A stretch of 64,000 nt of DNA from Culex pipiens pallens (GCF_016801865.2 NC_068938.1:78457316-78521315); one strand, 5' to 3'; counted from the first letter of the stretch, positions 33,424-44,967 are shown. A program made the numbers and translations. The notes: generated by a model from the letters alone, not told the origin.

Positions 33424-34484
33424 CGTTACTTAATCCACCTTTAGGTGGTTGGTGCCTTCCTCATATTTATAAAATCAATACATTCAGTAAAAATAGCAAC
33501 ATTCCCCCTTAACATGTTTAACAAATCAACTTTATTACTCATTTCTTTTTATATGGTTCGCAGACCATCAATATTTCTGGCTCATCGGCAAGGTCTGATA
33601 AAAAAAAACCTATCCAACGATAGTTCGCATGGAAGATTCAGACAATATTTTTATCACAATATCTGAAATCAAACCTCTAAAAAGAGTATAAATAACACTT
33701 AAGTGCCAATAACTTTTAATAGGGTTGTCAGATCCTTGATGTTTTAGGCTCATTTGAAAGGTCTTTCGATTATCTAACTAACGATGGGTCACATGATAGA
33801 CCCGGACATCATTTTTACTGAAATGTCTGAGATCCGGCCTCCAAAAAGTGTATAAATAACACTTAAGTGCCAATAACTTTTGATAGGATTGTCAGATCCT
33901 TGGTGTTTTAGGCTCATTTGAAAGGTCTTTCGATTATCTAACTAACGATGGGTCGCATGATGGACCCGGACATCATTTTCATTGAAATATCTGAGATCCG
34001 GCCTCCAAAAAGTGTATAAATAACACTTAAGTGCTAATAACTTTTGATAGGGTTATCAGATCTTAAATGTTTTGAGCTCATTGGAAAGGTCTTTTTAATA
34101 CCTTTCTGAAAATGTATAACATGACAGGGTTTCTTACAAAAACCACCCTTTTTACAATCTTCCGGACATACGCCAAAATAGTTTTTTTAGCATAACTTTT
34201 GAAGTACTTTACTAAACTTCATAATTTTCAATAGGGACTTATGGGACCCCAAGACGAATCGAATGAGACCAAATCGGTCCAAATCGGTTAAGCCAGTGCT
34301 GAGATAATCGAGTGCATATTTTTTGGTGCACAGACCCACATCCCTACACACACACAGACATTTGCTCAGAATTTGATTCTGAGTCGATAGGTATACGTGA
34401 AGGTGGGTCTACGAGGTCAAATTAAGAAGTTCATTTTTCGAGTGATTTTATAGCCTTTCCTCAGTAAGGTGAGGAAGGCAAAAA
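33424..34484 (+). repeat. GAGGAAGGC-ended repeat with internal 164-bp tandem units
   Basis: The left end, ccacctttaggtggttggtg ccttcctca, and the right end, ggtgaggaaggcaaaaa, contain the inverted pair TGCCTTCCTCA / TGAGGAAGGCA. The left end recurs near 58285-58335, and the right third recurs at 15152-15515. No protein frame of note, so it is a non-autonomous repeat; class undetermined. Confidence 0.6.
33650..34140 (+). repeat. Three tandem copies of a 164-bp unit
   Basis: The phrase ataaataacacttaagtg starts at 33688, 33852 and 34016, exactly 164 bp apart. Each unit also carries gtcagatccttg-like and ggctcatttgaaaggtcttt strings. Confidence 0.8.
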
Positions 34485-35360
34485 TCTACAAAAAACTATC
34501 ATTCGAAAGTACGTATTTTTTCTTCTTGTTTTTTGAAATGTTTTTTTATCTATGTTTTCATTGCATTTGTTATGTTTGTCAAACTTAAAAGCATAGAATA
34601 AGCTAAGTTGAATATAAAAAGGTGCATTCCCCTACAGTAGCATGCAAACGGTTCCTTCAGGGTGCTCCTTTCAGGTTGACAACCACACCAACTCTTTTTA
34701 GTGTCGAGAGCCGGTAAAGCAAACAAAAAAGCACTGAACTGAAACTTGAAACCCACACCACTTCAGAGTGAGCTTTGAAATTAAGCTCAAATTTCGGTGC
34801 GATTGAGATGTGCGTGCGTGTGTTTAGCCTGAAATTAAATTTAACCACCATCCAAATTCATTTCCACATTTTGGTGAGCCTATAAAGAAGCGGAACTCAC
34901 CTGGCCAGCCAGAACTAGCCATGGGGTTGGGAAAAAATAGACTCGCGCAGTTCGTTGCGCTGCGGAGATCAAAAATGGCGGCCGCCATCACCAAGCCAAA
35001 CTGTGGCGAATTTAATTGCGTGTGATTCTGGAACTAATTTCATCATCTAATTCGTGGATATTAGAAAAAAAAAACCAACAAACTCCGTGCTCACACTCTG
35101 CTCTGTAAGCGTGGATTCGGTGCTTTTAGACTTGGGCAGTTTGGACGGGGCGGGCCGCCGCCGTTTGAAATCCGGGGCCCCTTTTTCGGCATGGCGGAAA
35201 ATGGAGCGTGTAATTAACAAAACTCAATTTGAAAAGTAAGCTTTAATTGCGGCGTGTTTGCTGTGGATAAACGTGCACCTTTTTTGTATGCCGCTATTTG
35301 GTGTGCCATCGAGTTTTTTAAGGTTGTATTAGGCATTATGTAGACACTTAAAATAAAAGC
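34485..35360. other. Single-copy-looking DNA, GC-richer at 34860-35240
   Basis: No repeat ends or RNA genes. Small frames on both strands (35054-35239 plus, 34550-34851 minus) lack recognisable domains. The motif aaaatggcggccgccatc (34973) contains a GGCGGCCGCC palindrome. Confidence 0.4.
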
Positions 35361-37191
35361 AGGGCTGCGGAGTCGGGCCATGTTTTAGACGACTCCGACT
35401 CCGGCTTGCTGAGTTAAACAGAAACCGACTCCAACTCCAGCTCCGGCTTTCAGGTTCATACGACTCCGACTCCGACTCCGGCCTTCCAACTCTAGCCGAC
35501 TCCGACTGCGACTCCAGCTTTTAACAAATTGTTGTCTCCAACTGCGACTCCAGCACCAACTCAGTATCAAGAATATCTAAAAAAAAGTTTAAATAAAATC
35601 TCCATTCCTCTAACCATCCCCCACCTATTAGCTATTTTCAAGGTTATTTTGTAACTTTCCTTCAGTAGACATAGTCGATTCATTAAGTACCCTTAAACTC
35701 TGTTCCCAACTTTGAATTAATCAAAGGTAGTCCACATCTCAGCCTAAAATAACTTCACACAAGTAATGCTTAAACAACGAAATAAATTAAAATTTAATAA
35801 AAAGTAATAATAACATCACTCACATGTTCAGCTCACACTTGTGCGTATACCTGTAAACATTGATTGACATTGATAATTTGAAGTTTTTTTTACAAAATGA
35901 TTTTGCTAAATCAGAGTACCCCAAGAAGTAAAATTGGGTTCTGCTCTCAGAATAATTGGATTATTTTTTAATTTCCCAGAAATTTGCATTACTTTTATTT
36001 AAAAGTTTATAAACTAGTTAAACAAATATTTAAATGTTATTTAAAAAAGAGACCTAGCCTTCACAATCGATTTGATATAATAAATAAAATCATTTTGCTT
36101 ACATTTAGGCTGAAACTTGTAAGAAACAAAGTGTTATCAAAGTCACCCTGGTATTGAAATAAACAGTTTACGTAACTATTTTGCAAAGCTCTACTGAATT
36201 TATTTGAAAATACATACATGGACATTTTGTGATTTGGCCCAGTACATGGATTAAACACATAAATCATGATAAAATCCTCACCGGTTGAATAATATTTGAA
36301 AAAAATCAAGTTTCATCAATGTTACCCAGGTTTATAGCATTTAAAAAGAAATATTTGTGAGATTTTTATGGCTCCACACTTTCAGATTTGTGTAGAGAAA
36401 TAGTAAAATTAAGGAAATCGATAAATTTAATATATTCAATGATGAGTTCAAAATTAGTTGCAACTTATTTCTGATATTTTCTGTCAGTTTCAAATATTTA
36501 CAACACGACCCTTTGATTTTCTTATTCATATGCAAAATAAGCATGTTGAGTTCCATGTAATAAATTGATATACCTAATAGTTGATAATTTAATGGTCAAT
36601 CTTACCAATGTTTTGAAAATGTTATCATTTTAGTTAAGTACTGATAGTGATCCTTTGTTTTTAAATTTTGTGAAATTTGAATTGAAAGAAGCAAAAGGAG
36701 GGAGTCAAGCATCAACTGAATATTAATAAAAATGCCTGCACAACCAAAATTGTTTATAATTGTATAAGTTATGAAACAACAAACATGGGTAAATGAGGGG
36801 AAATTTATCATTTACAGATCATAGTGAAATAACAAAGTCAGAGCTATCCAATCAAATTGAAAATGTTACAAAAACATAATGGCATCTGATAAATCTCTTG
36901 AGTCAACACATAAATTAACTGAAAAAAATCAATACGAGGTGTAAAAAAATAGGCATTTAAAAGTTTTGTGAATTGATTTGCATTATAACAAAAACTAAAC
37001 AATAAAAAAGTTCATAAATTTTTTTGAATTCCTACTCCAGCTCCGACTCCGGGTTTATCAGAAATTGTTGACTCCGGCTCTGACTCCGACTCCAGCTCAT
37101 AAAATTTAGCCGACTCCGACTTCGACTCAGACTCCGACTCCGACTCCAGCTATTCGAGTTTTGTCGACTCCGACTCCGACTCCACAGCCTT
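35361..37191. mobile_element. Element with (GACTCC)n terminal blocks
   Basis: The left end AGGGCTGCGGAGTCGG and the right end ...CCGACTCCACAGCCTT are inverted repeats. Inside each end lies a block of GACTCC/GACTCCG hexamers (about 35390-35515 and 37030-37180). The 1.5 kb AT-rich core has no frame above about 82 codons and no recognisable transposase. No TSD could be confirmed. It is probably a non-autonomous DNA element. Confidence 0.5.
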
Positions 37192-37525
37192 GAATTAAAG
37201 TATCTTGACATACAACATTTAGAGAAAAACCATTCGTTCCTGTCTGAATATTTTGGGAATGTTCAAAGTGCACGAGTTTTCAAGACCTCAAAGTTTATGC
37301 TTCCCATCGAGTTGAGCCTGCGCAGAAATTTTGTTGTTCGGTGTAATTGAACCTTAAACCAACAAAATGCATGGGCATTACATGCTGAATTCTTTTTTAA
37401 TTTAGCAAGCCATTATGAATCAATTTCACATTTAAAAACTATCGATATAACTAAATTTATTTCGAGCTAATAGTTTAAATTTATTTAAAAGAAGCTTCTG
37501 ATATTTTTATAAATAAAAGATTTGT
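37192..37525. other. AT-rich unassigned DNA
   Basis: No feature could be supported. Confidence 0.5.
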
Positions 37526-37539
37526 ATGAGGATAAATTG

Positions 37540-37943
37540 TGGCAGTGCGTGGCCGAATGGTTACGCTGTCCGATTTGTAAGCGGATGATTCTGGGTTCGA
37601 TTCCCATCTGCTCCAACCTTCCATCGGATGAGGAAGTAAAATGTCGGTCCCGGCCTTGGTTGTTAGGCCGTTAAGTCATTCCAGGTGTAGGAGTCGTCTC
37701 CATGCCATAAGTACAAACACACCAAACCAAGCCTACTCCGGTGGAATCGCTGGCGGCGGTTGGACTCGCAATCCAAAGGTCGTCAGTTCAAACACTGGGG
37801 TGGAAGGTTCCTTGGAGTAGAAAGAGGTTTGGGTGCTCTCTCCATTCAAGCCTTCGGACTCCTATAGGTTCGAGCAGAAACTTGCAATAGAGACCACAAA
37901 CCCGGGGGTCGTTAATGTGGATGGTTTGATTTTGATTTTTTTG
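37540..37943 (+). mobile_element. Dimeric tRNA-derived SINE (copy 2)
   Basis: The 404-bp element is flanked by atgaggataaattg (37526-37539 and 37944-37957). The first module is tRNA-like: GTGGCCGAATGGTTACGC box A, loop TTTGTAA with a TGT (Thr-type) anticodon, box B GGTTCGATTCC. The second, at about 37745-37800, is in the same orientation. Its perfect 5-bp anticodon stem (TTGGA/TCCAA) encloses CTCGCAA, a CGC (Ala-type) anticodon, followed by AGTTCAAACACTGG. It ends in gattttgattttttt. The copy at 41157-41558 on the minus strand is very similar. Confidence 0.85.
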
Positions 37944-37957
37944 ATGAGGATAAATTG

Positions 37958-39514
37958 ATTTATGTTGCCAATAGATTCGCATTTCGAACAAAAATCTATT
38001 CAACAAATAAAAAAAATGCCAATTTCAGCTAGATGACGTTAAAGTGAGGACAACGTAGTTTTTGTCTCAGTATATAAGTTTCTCATTCGCGGGTTTCATT
38101 ACTGAGGGTTCCATCGATCGCATCATTCGATCACAATAAAATCAACTGAAAAAAAGAAAAACCAGAAAGGAATTATACGGCTGCTCCATCGTGCGCGCGC
38201 GCGTCCACAATCGAGTGAGATAAATTATAGAATTATCACAACTCTCTGATTTATTTTATCTTCTTCTTCGTCATTGAGAGGTCCGTAAGGTGCCGGAATC
38301 ACTTCCAGCGAAAAAAAAGTGACGCTCGCACAGGCAAATGCAAATATGGCCCATTATGATCGATTTTTTTAATGGTTCCGTTGTCCAACGCCAGAGTTGG
38401 AGGTTTTATTTTACGGTTTTACGGGCATTGTTGGTTGAGAAAGGAGTCGTTAAACCACGGTTTGAGATTCGATTTGAATTTGAGCGGAGATGTTGCGATC
38501 GTTTGGGGTGGGTGAGAAGAAAAAACTCATTATAATACAATTATGAATCCGGGCGCACGATTTTGTTGGTGTTTTGATGGAAATCACGTGTCCTATTAGA
38601 TGAGGCGCCCTCCTGCTGATTGTGGCCACGGGTGAAGGTGGCACCGGACGGACAGGTACCTCCTAGACTAATTAGAAAGGATGATGATTAACGAGCTATT
38701 AGGTCAAAATAAATGTCAAGTATCATCATTTCGACGCGCACGACCGAAAAATAACCACAAATGAGCAACTTTTGGACGCATTTGGCTCTTCAACCTCAGA
38801 GAGAGAGAGAGTGAAAGAGTCCAGGGTTAAACATCGAACGTCAATAAATATCAAAAACAATAAATGTTCCGGAAAGTCATTTTTCAACCATAACGTAAAA
38901 CTTAAAAAATATCATCCAATATATTCTCCACCAAAAGAGCCGGGTTCGTCGCCTCCGCCAACGTGAATAATCGATCGATGAACCCTTCTGGCTAACGAGC
39001 TGCATGTTGACCTCAATCGTTTTTAAGTCCCGTTAGAAAAGGACCTCAACTCCGGCAAAGGTTATATAACCCTACCTTAATTCCCAAAAATACTGCGAAA
39101 TATCAGCTGTTGCACCAAAAAGTCAATAAACTAACCCAAAAAAAATATTTGTCTTAGAAAGAGGAACATGTGTGTGGTGTGAGGGACCCCACCGAAAAAA
39201 GGAAAACGATCAAACAAAAACGGGAGAAATGCCCTATAATTACGTGTCAACCGGAAGCTAGTGCGCGGGCTCTAACCTTCCTGTGTCTGAGGGTCTACCT
39301 GTGTCAGGGCGCATCGGAACCGTTTTTGTTTGACCAAAAGCCGAAAACGGCTGATTGCCGAATTAAATCATTACCGATATCCGATAGTTTGAGGAAAGCG
39401 GCCACATGATGATGCCATACGTGGCGGCGAAGTTGTTCTAATCAGCAGGGAACTTCCTCTGCAGACACCCGGTGGCCGGTGGTGATGGCGTGTGGGTGGC
39501 CTGAGGCTAAGTGC
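37958..39514. other. Single-copy-looking DNA
   Basis: It contains a short CG-alternating run (gtgcgcgcgcgcg at about 38190), a GA run near 38800 and GC-richer patches at 38560-38660 and 39170-39510. No repeat ends, RNA gene or supportable exon. Confidence 0.4.
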
Positions 39515-39741
39515 ACAGAAAAAAAAAGTTGAATTTTAGAATGTTGAAAATTTGGTAGGTTGAATATTACCTCTTTATTTGTGTAATATTACATAAAAAA
39601 TGTGTAAAAATGTGAACCTGATGAATATTCATCAAAAACTGATGAAAATTCATCATTTTCTAAGGTAAAATTTATCATTTATTTTGCCACAAAATCTGTC
39701 ACCATTTCCTGATGAATATTACCATCATTTTTTTTTCTGTG
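39515..39741. mobile_element. MITE with CACAGAAAAAAAAA ends
   Basis: Left end cacagaaaaaaaaag and right end tttttttttctgtgtg are inverted repeats. The interior is rich in self-complementary tgatgaatattcatca-type strings (39619-39720). Unit about 227 bp, non-coding. Confidence 0.6.
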
Positions 39742-40403
39742 TGGTGAATGGTAAATTGCATGCTAGTATAATTTTGGGAAATACGGTTACGTTATATTGT
39801 AACTTACATACCTCAGAAGATTAGTTTAATTAATTGTGTAAAAACATCTATTTTTATTTGAAACCGTGACAAGCAAAAATCAATTTCAATCTTTCAATTT
39901 TGTTGTTTGAAATTTTCATTAAGAGATAATAGTTTTTTTTGTGCTATCTGTGTTATCATCATCGTTAACAAGATTTTGAAATAGTAGTGTTAAATCACTA
40001 ATAACTTTTAAGAATCAAATTGTACAGTTCTGGTTTTCCTGGTAACTTTGTAGAGCATTAAATTTACTATGAGAATCTCCCTTTTGAGAAAATTTCAATG
40101 GAAACAGGGTAAATGTGGCCCAATTTTGTTCATATTTAGCTAAGAGGCCTAAAATAGCCCATGAAACAATATTCAGCCTGTGGAGCAAGGTTTTGAACCA
40201 AAGTAACATATTCTATGCATCCTAATAAAGTTGAATACAATATTATTTAGCAACTAGAAAAAAAAGAACCTTTGAAAAGGTTCTAAAGTGTTAAAAATGT
40301 CAAAATAGTGTTCAATAAATCAAACAGCAACACTTTTCGATACAAATGCTGAAAAGTTGAATCTTTTAGCACTCAAATTTTATATTAATGAACTTTTCAT
40401 ACT
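39742..40403. other. AT-rich repeat-like DNA
   Basis: It includes aactttgtagagcatt and the aatgctgaaaagttg motif (about 40347) also seen near 46611, 46646 and 48307. No gene is seen. Confidence 0.4.
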
Positions 40404-40620
40404 GACCGAGCCACGTAGCCCAGTGGTAACGCTTCCGCCTCGTAAGCAGTAGATCGGGGTTCAAATCCCGGCTCGGACCAACACAACTGGTGATCTTTTC
40501 CCTTCTGGAATCGATTGCTTAGTAAAGGGAAGGTAGTGTATCGTCACAAACTGGACCTTATCACGACACCTTAGGGAGGCGACCTATGGAATGTTATCAT
40601 TAACCCTAACATGTTAACAT
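40404..40620 (+). mobile_element. tRNA-Thr-like SINE
   Basis: The tRNA-like head at 40404-40480 has acceptor pairing GACCGAG with CTCGGAC (6 of 7), box A TAGCCCAGTGGTAACGC, a CTCGTAA loop (CGT anticodon) and a good T arm (CGGGGTTCAAATCCCGG). The anticodon stem has two mismatches, so it is not a working tRNA. A body of about 130 bp follows to roughly 40620. No TSD was recognised, so the right end is approximate. Confidence 0.65.
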
Positions 40621-41144
40621 TAAGTTGAGAATGAAACTGCCACTGAATCCGCTTTGTAATTGCCGGCCCCGATACTCTTCAAGGGTGTTCCCCTCAGGAA
40701 CTGGGCAAGATTTACTTTTCATAACTGTTATTTTTGCTGGTGATAAGTGGGAATTTTCGTCACTATAAAATGTCAGGCAAAGTGAGTGCTGTTTGAACAA
40801 AATCACAATAAAAATGTATTTTTGCAGTCAAAACACAAATGAACACTTTTTATATCGGAAATATCCTGTCAAAAACATAACTTATTGAATATCATTATTT
40901 ATCTTCAAGGGGATACATTAGGGTGTAATAACAAAATCGATTTTCCAGCACAGCAATTTTTCAGTTCCTTTTGGGGTCCTAAACAACTCCTTAAAGTTTT
41001 AGAAAGATTGGTTAAGTATTTTTTTTTAATTTTGATATTTAAAAAATCTACGTTTAACGCAATATCAAAACCGGATTCATATTCAGATGCTCTGGAAGGT
41101 GCTCTACAACTTTCCTGAAGAGAGTTTGGTGCTAACTTTTGAAT
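40621..41144. other. Unassigned DNA
   Basis: AT-rich, no feature supported apart from short frames on both strands. Confidence 0.45.
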
Positions 41145-41156
41145 GGATTTAACAAA

Positions 41157-41558
41157 AAAAAAATCAAACCATCCACATTAACGACCCCCGGGTCTTTTGT
41201 GGTCTCTATTGCAAGTTTCTGCTCGAACCTAGGAGTCCGAAGGCTTAAATGGGGAGAGCACTCAAACCTCTTTCTACTCCAAGGAACCTTCCACCCCAGT
41301 GTTTGAACTGACGACCTTTGGATTGCGAGTCCAACCGCCGCCAGCGATTCCACCGGAGTAGGCTTGGTTTGGTGTGTTGTTTGTACTTATGGCATGGAGA
41401 CGACTCCTACACCTGGAATGACTTAACGGCCTAACAACCAAGGCCAGGACCGACATTTTACTTCCTCATCCGATGGAAGGTTGGAACATATGGAAATCGA
41501 ACCAAGAATCATCCGCTTACAAATCGGACAGCGTAACCATTCGGCCACGCACTGCCAC
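41157..41558 (-). mobile_element. Dimeric tRNA-derived SINE (copy 3)
   Basis: Minus-strand copy of the family at 37540-37943. The TSD is ggatttaacaaa (41145-41156 and 41559-41570). Both tRNA-like modules are present in direct orientation to each other: Thr-type head at about 41480-41555 and Ala-type module at about 41300-41350. A poly-A-like edge adjoins the TSD. Confidence 0.85.
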
Positions 41559-41570
41559 GGATTTAACAAA

Positions 41571-42225
41571 TATTCTTTAATATAAAATGTTGTGATTTTT
41601 TACATGTATGTAACCCCTTAATCAAGATCTGTTTAGATAATACTTAAATTTCCTTTGATTCTACAGTGATGAAATGCAACCAAACACCAAATTAATACTT
41701 ATTTCAGAGCCGGAAAGTTATACTTTTCAACACTTGAATCGAAAAGTAACCCTTTTCATGTCCAACACTTATCTTGACAGCAAGCGACTTGACTAAACAG
41801 ATGGACATTTCACTTAAAAAACCATTTCGAAAGGTGATTTTCTAAATTGCATTCGGAAAATGTTGAATGCAACTTGCTGCAAAACTCGAAATTTTCAACA
41901 CTCGTTATAATTGATTTTAGAGAAAACAAAAATTTAAAATTTCATGAAAAAATATTTTTCTAATAAATATTGTTTGAAACATCTATTAAAAGTTGAGTTT
42001 ACTGAACAAACATTGAATTGATTTTTTCCAAAAAGAAAACCAACATTAAAAGGGAACCTAACTAATGGTCCATGTGACTCTAAAAATTCAATTTACTAAC
42101 TTTGTAGCTAAAAGCAGTTCAAGAATCGAAAAACAATATTGAAAATTAATTGAACGTCAATCTAAATACTTTTTCTATTTGACCTGAACAAAAATAGACT
42201 GTAGAAATATTTCTCACGTGTAAAA
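41571..42225. other. AT-rich unassigned DNA upstream of the tRNA cluster
   Basis: No gene. The string agttatacttttcaacacttg (near 41716) is related to the GCTGAAAAGT hairpin repeats. Confidence 0.4.
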
Positions 42226-42298
42226 GTTTCCGTGGTGTAGTGGTTATCACATCCGCCTAACACGCGGAAGGTACCCGGTTCGATCCCGGGCGGAAACA
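42226..42298 (+). tRNA. tRNA-Val (AAC)
   Basis: A 73-nt cloverleaf. The acceptor GTTTCCG pairs fully with CGGAAAC, the D arm holds box A TGTAGTGGTTATCAC, the anticodon stem TCCGC/GCGGA encloses CTAACAC (anticodon AAC), and the T arm is CCCGGTTCGATCCCGGG. Discriminator A at 42298; a T run (tcttttt) follows as a possible Pol III stop. No CCA is encoded, as expected for a eukaryote. Confidence 0.95.
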
Positions 42299-43080
42299 AT
42301 CTTTTTGGATAGGCAATTGTTCGAAAATGTTTTCAAAAAAAATGAAGGGGGCAGGGAGCCAAAAACTTTGAAAATATTTATGTTGGTGCTATCGAATTTG
42401 GGTTATACTTTACCGAAATCAAGACGTTTTTTTATTTTCCCTATTATTCAGCACTTCAATAATCGTTAAATTTGCAGTTTTTTTTTGGAAAATCTAAAGA
42501 GATACTCCCTGGCTTGATTCTTTAGGTTAAAAAAAACTATGATAATTATGAGCCAAATCGGTTAAAGTTTAAAAGTCGTTATTAATCGTTGAAGTTTGTA
42601 TAAGGAAAATAAAAAAAATGTATGGGTAAAGCAATAATTTCAAAATTCCACCGAAGATGACGCAAAATGTGTTGGATCATTGTCAAGTGTGATATTATTA
42701 TGTAAAATTGTATGATAAACAACTTTGTTGAAGACCGCAAAACGATCCAAGCGATTTGAAGAAGACGTTTTTGTATGAATTTTTTTTTCACCAGCTTTAA
42801 CGGTCTATAACGACCTTTAAACATTAACCGATTGAGCTCATAATTGGCACAGTTACCTATTTTTACCTAAAGAATCGAGCCAGGGGGTATCCCTGATGAC
42901 GATTTTTTATTGTCACCCTTGTGTATATTCTTATAATTAAAAGCTTAACATACAGTTTAATGTAATTATTCTAAAATTTATATATGGTTTGCTTAAAGTT
43001 GATTTGTTAAGAAAATCTAAACTTACTTACAGTTGAAATACGTAGCCTATCCAAATTACCTAATGACAAAAAAATACAAC
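42299..43080. other. Spacer of the tRNA cluster
   Basis: Contains the inverted-repeat element at 42497-42898. The remainder is AT-rich with nothing callable. Confidence 0.5.
42497..42898. mobile_element. TIR element between tRNA genes
   Basis: The left arm (agatactccctggcttgatt, ctttaggttaaaa, attatgagccaaatcggtta) and the right arm (taaccgattgagctcataat, ttttacctaaagaatcgagc, cagggggtatccct) are long imperfect inverted repeats of roughly 100 bp. The element is about 400 bp and non-coding; the TSD was not resolved. Confidence 0.6.
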
Positions 43081-43152
43081 TGCCGTGACCAGGATTCGAA
43101 CCTGGGTTACTACGGCCACAACGTAGGGTCCTAACCACTAGACGATCACGGC
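43081..43152 (-). tRNA. tRNA-His (GTG)
   Basis: A 72-nt cloverleaf on the minus strand. It begins GCCGTGATCGTCTAGTGGTT, the acceptor pairs with TCACGGC, and the anticodon loop TTGTGGC gives GTG. The T arm is CCAGGTTCGAATCCTGG and the discriminator is A. The extra 5' G of mature tRNA-His is added after transcription in eukaryotes and is not expected here. A 139-bp hairpin begins ten bases upstream of its 5' end. Confidence 0.95.
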
Positions 43153-43161
43153 TGCGATGGG

Positions 43162-43300
43162 TGATTTAACTGTAGATTAAAATGTTATGTTTTAATCAAT
43201 ATAAAATTATTTTAAATAAGAAAATTTATTGCTTGAATTTTCTTATCTAAAATAATTTTGCATTGATTAAAACATAACATTTAAAACAACAGTTAAATCA
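43162..43300. mobile_element. Near-perfect palindrome beside tRNA-His
   Basis: The arms of about 67 bp (TGATTTAACTG... and ...CAGTTAAATCA) pair with few mismatches around a loop near gcttg (43232). Runs such as ttaaaatgttatgttttaat and its complement are exact. It is probably a small MITE. Confidence 0.7.
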
Positions 43301-43448
43301 AAATGCAAAAGTAGTTAAAGAGGAAGTGTAATAAAAACAATCCAACCTGCTAGCTTCAGTAAATGTTTACATTGGGAACGAAAATTGAAAAATAAAATAT
43401 TTTTTCCATCATTTGAAAAAAATAAAAATAAATCTTTAAAATTCACCT

Positions 43449-43521
43449 GTTTCCGTGGTGTAGTGGTTATCACATCCGCCTAACACGCGGAAGGCCCCCG
43501 GTTCGATCCCGGGTGGAAACA
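43449..43521 (+). tRNA. tRNA-Val (AAC), second copy
   Basis: Identical to the copy at 42226 except at a few positions: AAGGCCCCCGG replaces AAGGTACCCGG, and the last acceptor pair is G-T (GGTGGAAAC). The anticodon loop CTAACAC and T arm CCCGGTTCGATCCCGGG are intact. A T run (gttttttg) follows. Confidence 0.93.
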
Positions 43522-44506
43522 TGTTTTTTGTCAAACCCAATGACGACAACACCAGCCTGGTGGTCTTGAACTTTACAACACGTGTAATTGATTAAAATGA
43601 CCCCGTTTTCCGTGGCGCGATCGTTTTACGGGGACACCACAAGCCATCTTGGTTCCCCTTCGAAGGTGGTGGTCACATTGGACAGATTGTTGACCGGGCC
43701 GGGGCCGATGTGCGCGGTTTCATAATTGATACTGGAAGCTGGTCCATAACCATTAACCGAAAAACACTTCTGCGCTACCCCGATCGGCCCATCAAGAAGA
43801 GGTCATTCCGGAGGGGGACCGCAAAGAGGTCATAAAAGTTAATTTAATACCCCTCGAGGCGGAATCCGAAAGGAAATTGAAGCTCTATCCTGCCCCCGGC
43901 TGAAAGGATTCAACAAGGAGAGCTCTGGGGGACTGTCTTTTTTCCGAAATGAGAGCTGATTGAAAGGAAATTCAGCCCATATTCATCACCAAATTGGAGC
44001 GTTTATTTTATGACCCGTAAGTGTATAGGACCACGTGTATTGCAAGTAGGTTGAGCAGCAGCAGCACATGTGTATTTAAAATTGGTTGCCACGAAATTGA
44101 ATTCAATTTTGAAAAATTCAATTTCGTGACCTGGCACTTTGGGTCCGAACGCGCCGCACGGCTAATGAATGAGAGCAGGGGGTTGATGAATGGGGCAAAC
44201 TTGGGGAGCACCAGCACAAGCTTCTGGAAGTGGGATTGATTAATAAGAGCGTCCAGGGTCTGTTGGATCCGGTGGAGACTGGTGTGTGCTATAGTGAGGA
44301 TCATGATGATGATGATGATGATGATGGCAGGAAATAGGATCAATTTGGCGTGTGGTGGCAGACATAAATTTCGGTAAATCATATTACTGAAAAGGTGCTA
44401 CCAAAAGAGCGAATGAGTTTTTTTTTCTGATGTTTTGACCAAGTGATCAGTGAGAAAAGTAAAAAAATGTTGATATACACCACAAATTAAAACAACTTAA
44501 AAATTT
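43522..44506. other. GC-richer unassigned DNA with (GAT)n
   Basis: 43540-43960 is GC-richer and open in places on both strands, but frames are short and no domain is recognised. A GAT/ATG microsatellite lies at about 44302-44327. The stretch near 44080-44130 holds an inverted pair, cacgaaattgaatt / aattcaatttcgtg. Confidence 0.4.
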
Positions 44507-44579
44507 TGTTTCCGCCCGGGATCGAACCGGGGGCCTTCCGCGTGTTAGGCGGATGTGATAACCACTACACCACGGAAAC
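44507..44579 (-). tRNA. tRNA-Val (AAC), third copy
   Basis: Minus-strand 73-nt cloverleaf with acceptor GTTTCCG/CGGAAAC, anticodon loop CTAACAC and T arm CCCGGTTCGATCCCGGG. It has AAGGCCCCCGG as in the 43449 copy. It lies in inverted orientation to the other two Val genes. All three look functional. Confidence 0.95.
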
Positions 44580-44967
44580 TTATATGTAGTTGGTTCGAAT
44601 GTTAACAACTAATTATACTCTGATTATTATACTAGCTTTTACTAATATCCGGTGTTTTATTGAGAATCTTTTTCGACTTCAACACCAGTTCCTAAAAAGC
44701 AACAGACTTTCCATTCTTACAACAAAAATAACGATTTTGAATGATCGTATACAATATTCGCTACTTTTGGCAAACAGTAAATTAGTTCCACTTTGAGAGT
44801 TCACAATTGAGGCCGCTTTGCGAACTATTATTCAGCACCCATTTCAAAATGTATAGCAATGACAGCTTGTACAGCTGTCCATAACTCAAAACTCACGCAA
44901 AATAGGAAAAAAAAATGCCAGAACCACTCTTTGATGTGAAACTTTGCTACATGGAGTAAATTTGGCT
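44580..44967. other. AT-rich unassigned DNA
   Basis: No feature supported. Confidence 0.5.

Noticed and set aside
40404..40480. Functional tRNA-Thr (CGT)
   Set aside because: The anticodon stem has two mismatches and one acceptor pair is broken. A SINE-type body follows, so it was called as a SINE head.
43540..43960. Exon near the tRNA cluster
   Set aside because: GC-richer and partly open, but frames are short, occur on both strands, and no acceptor/donor pair or domain could be supported.
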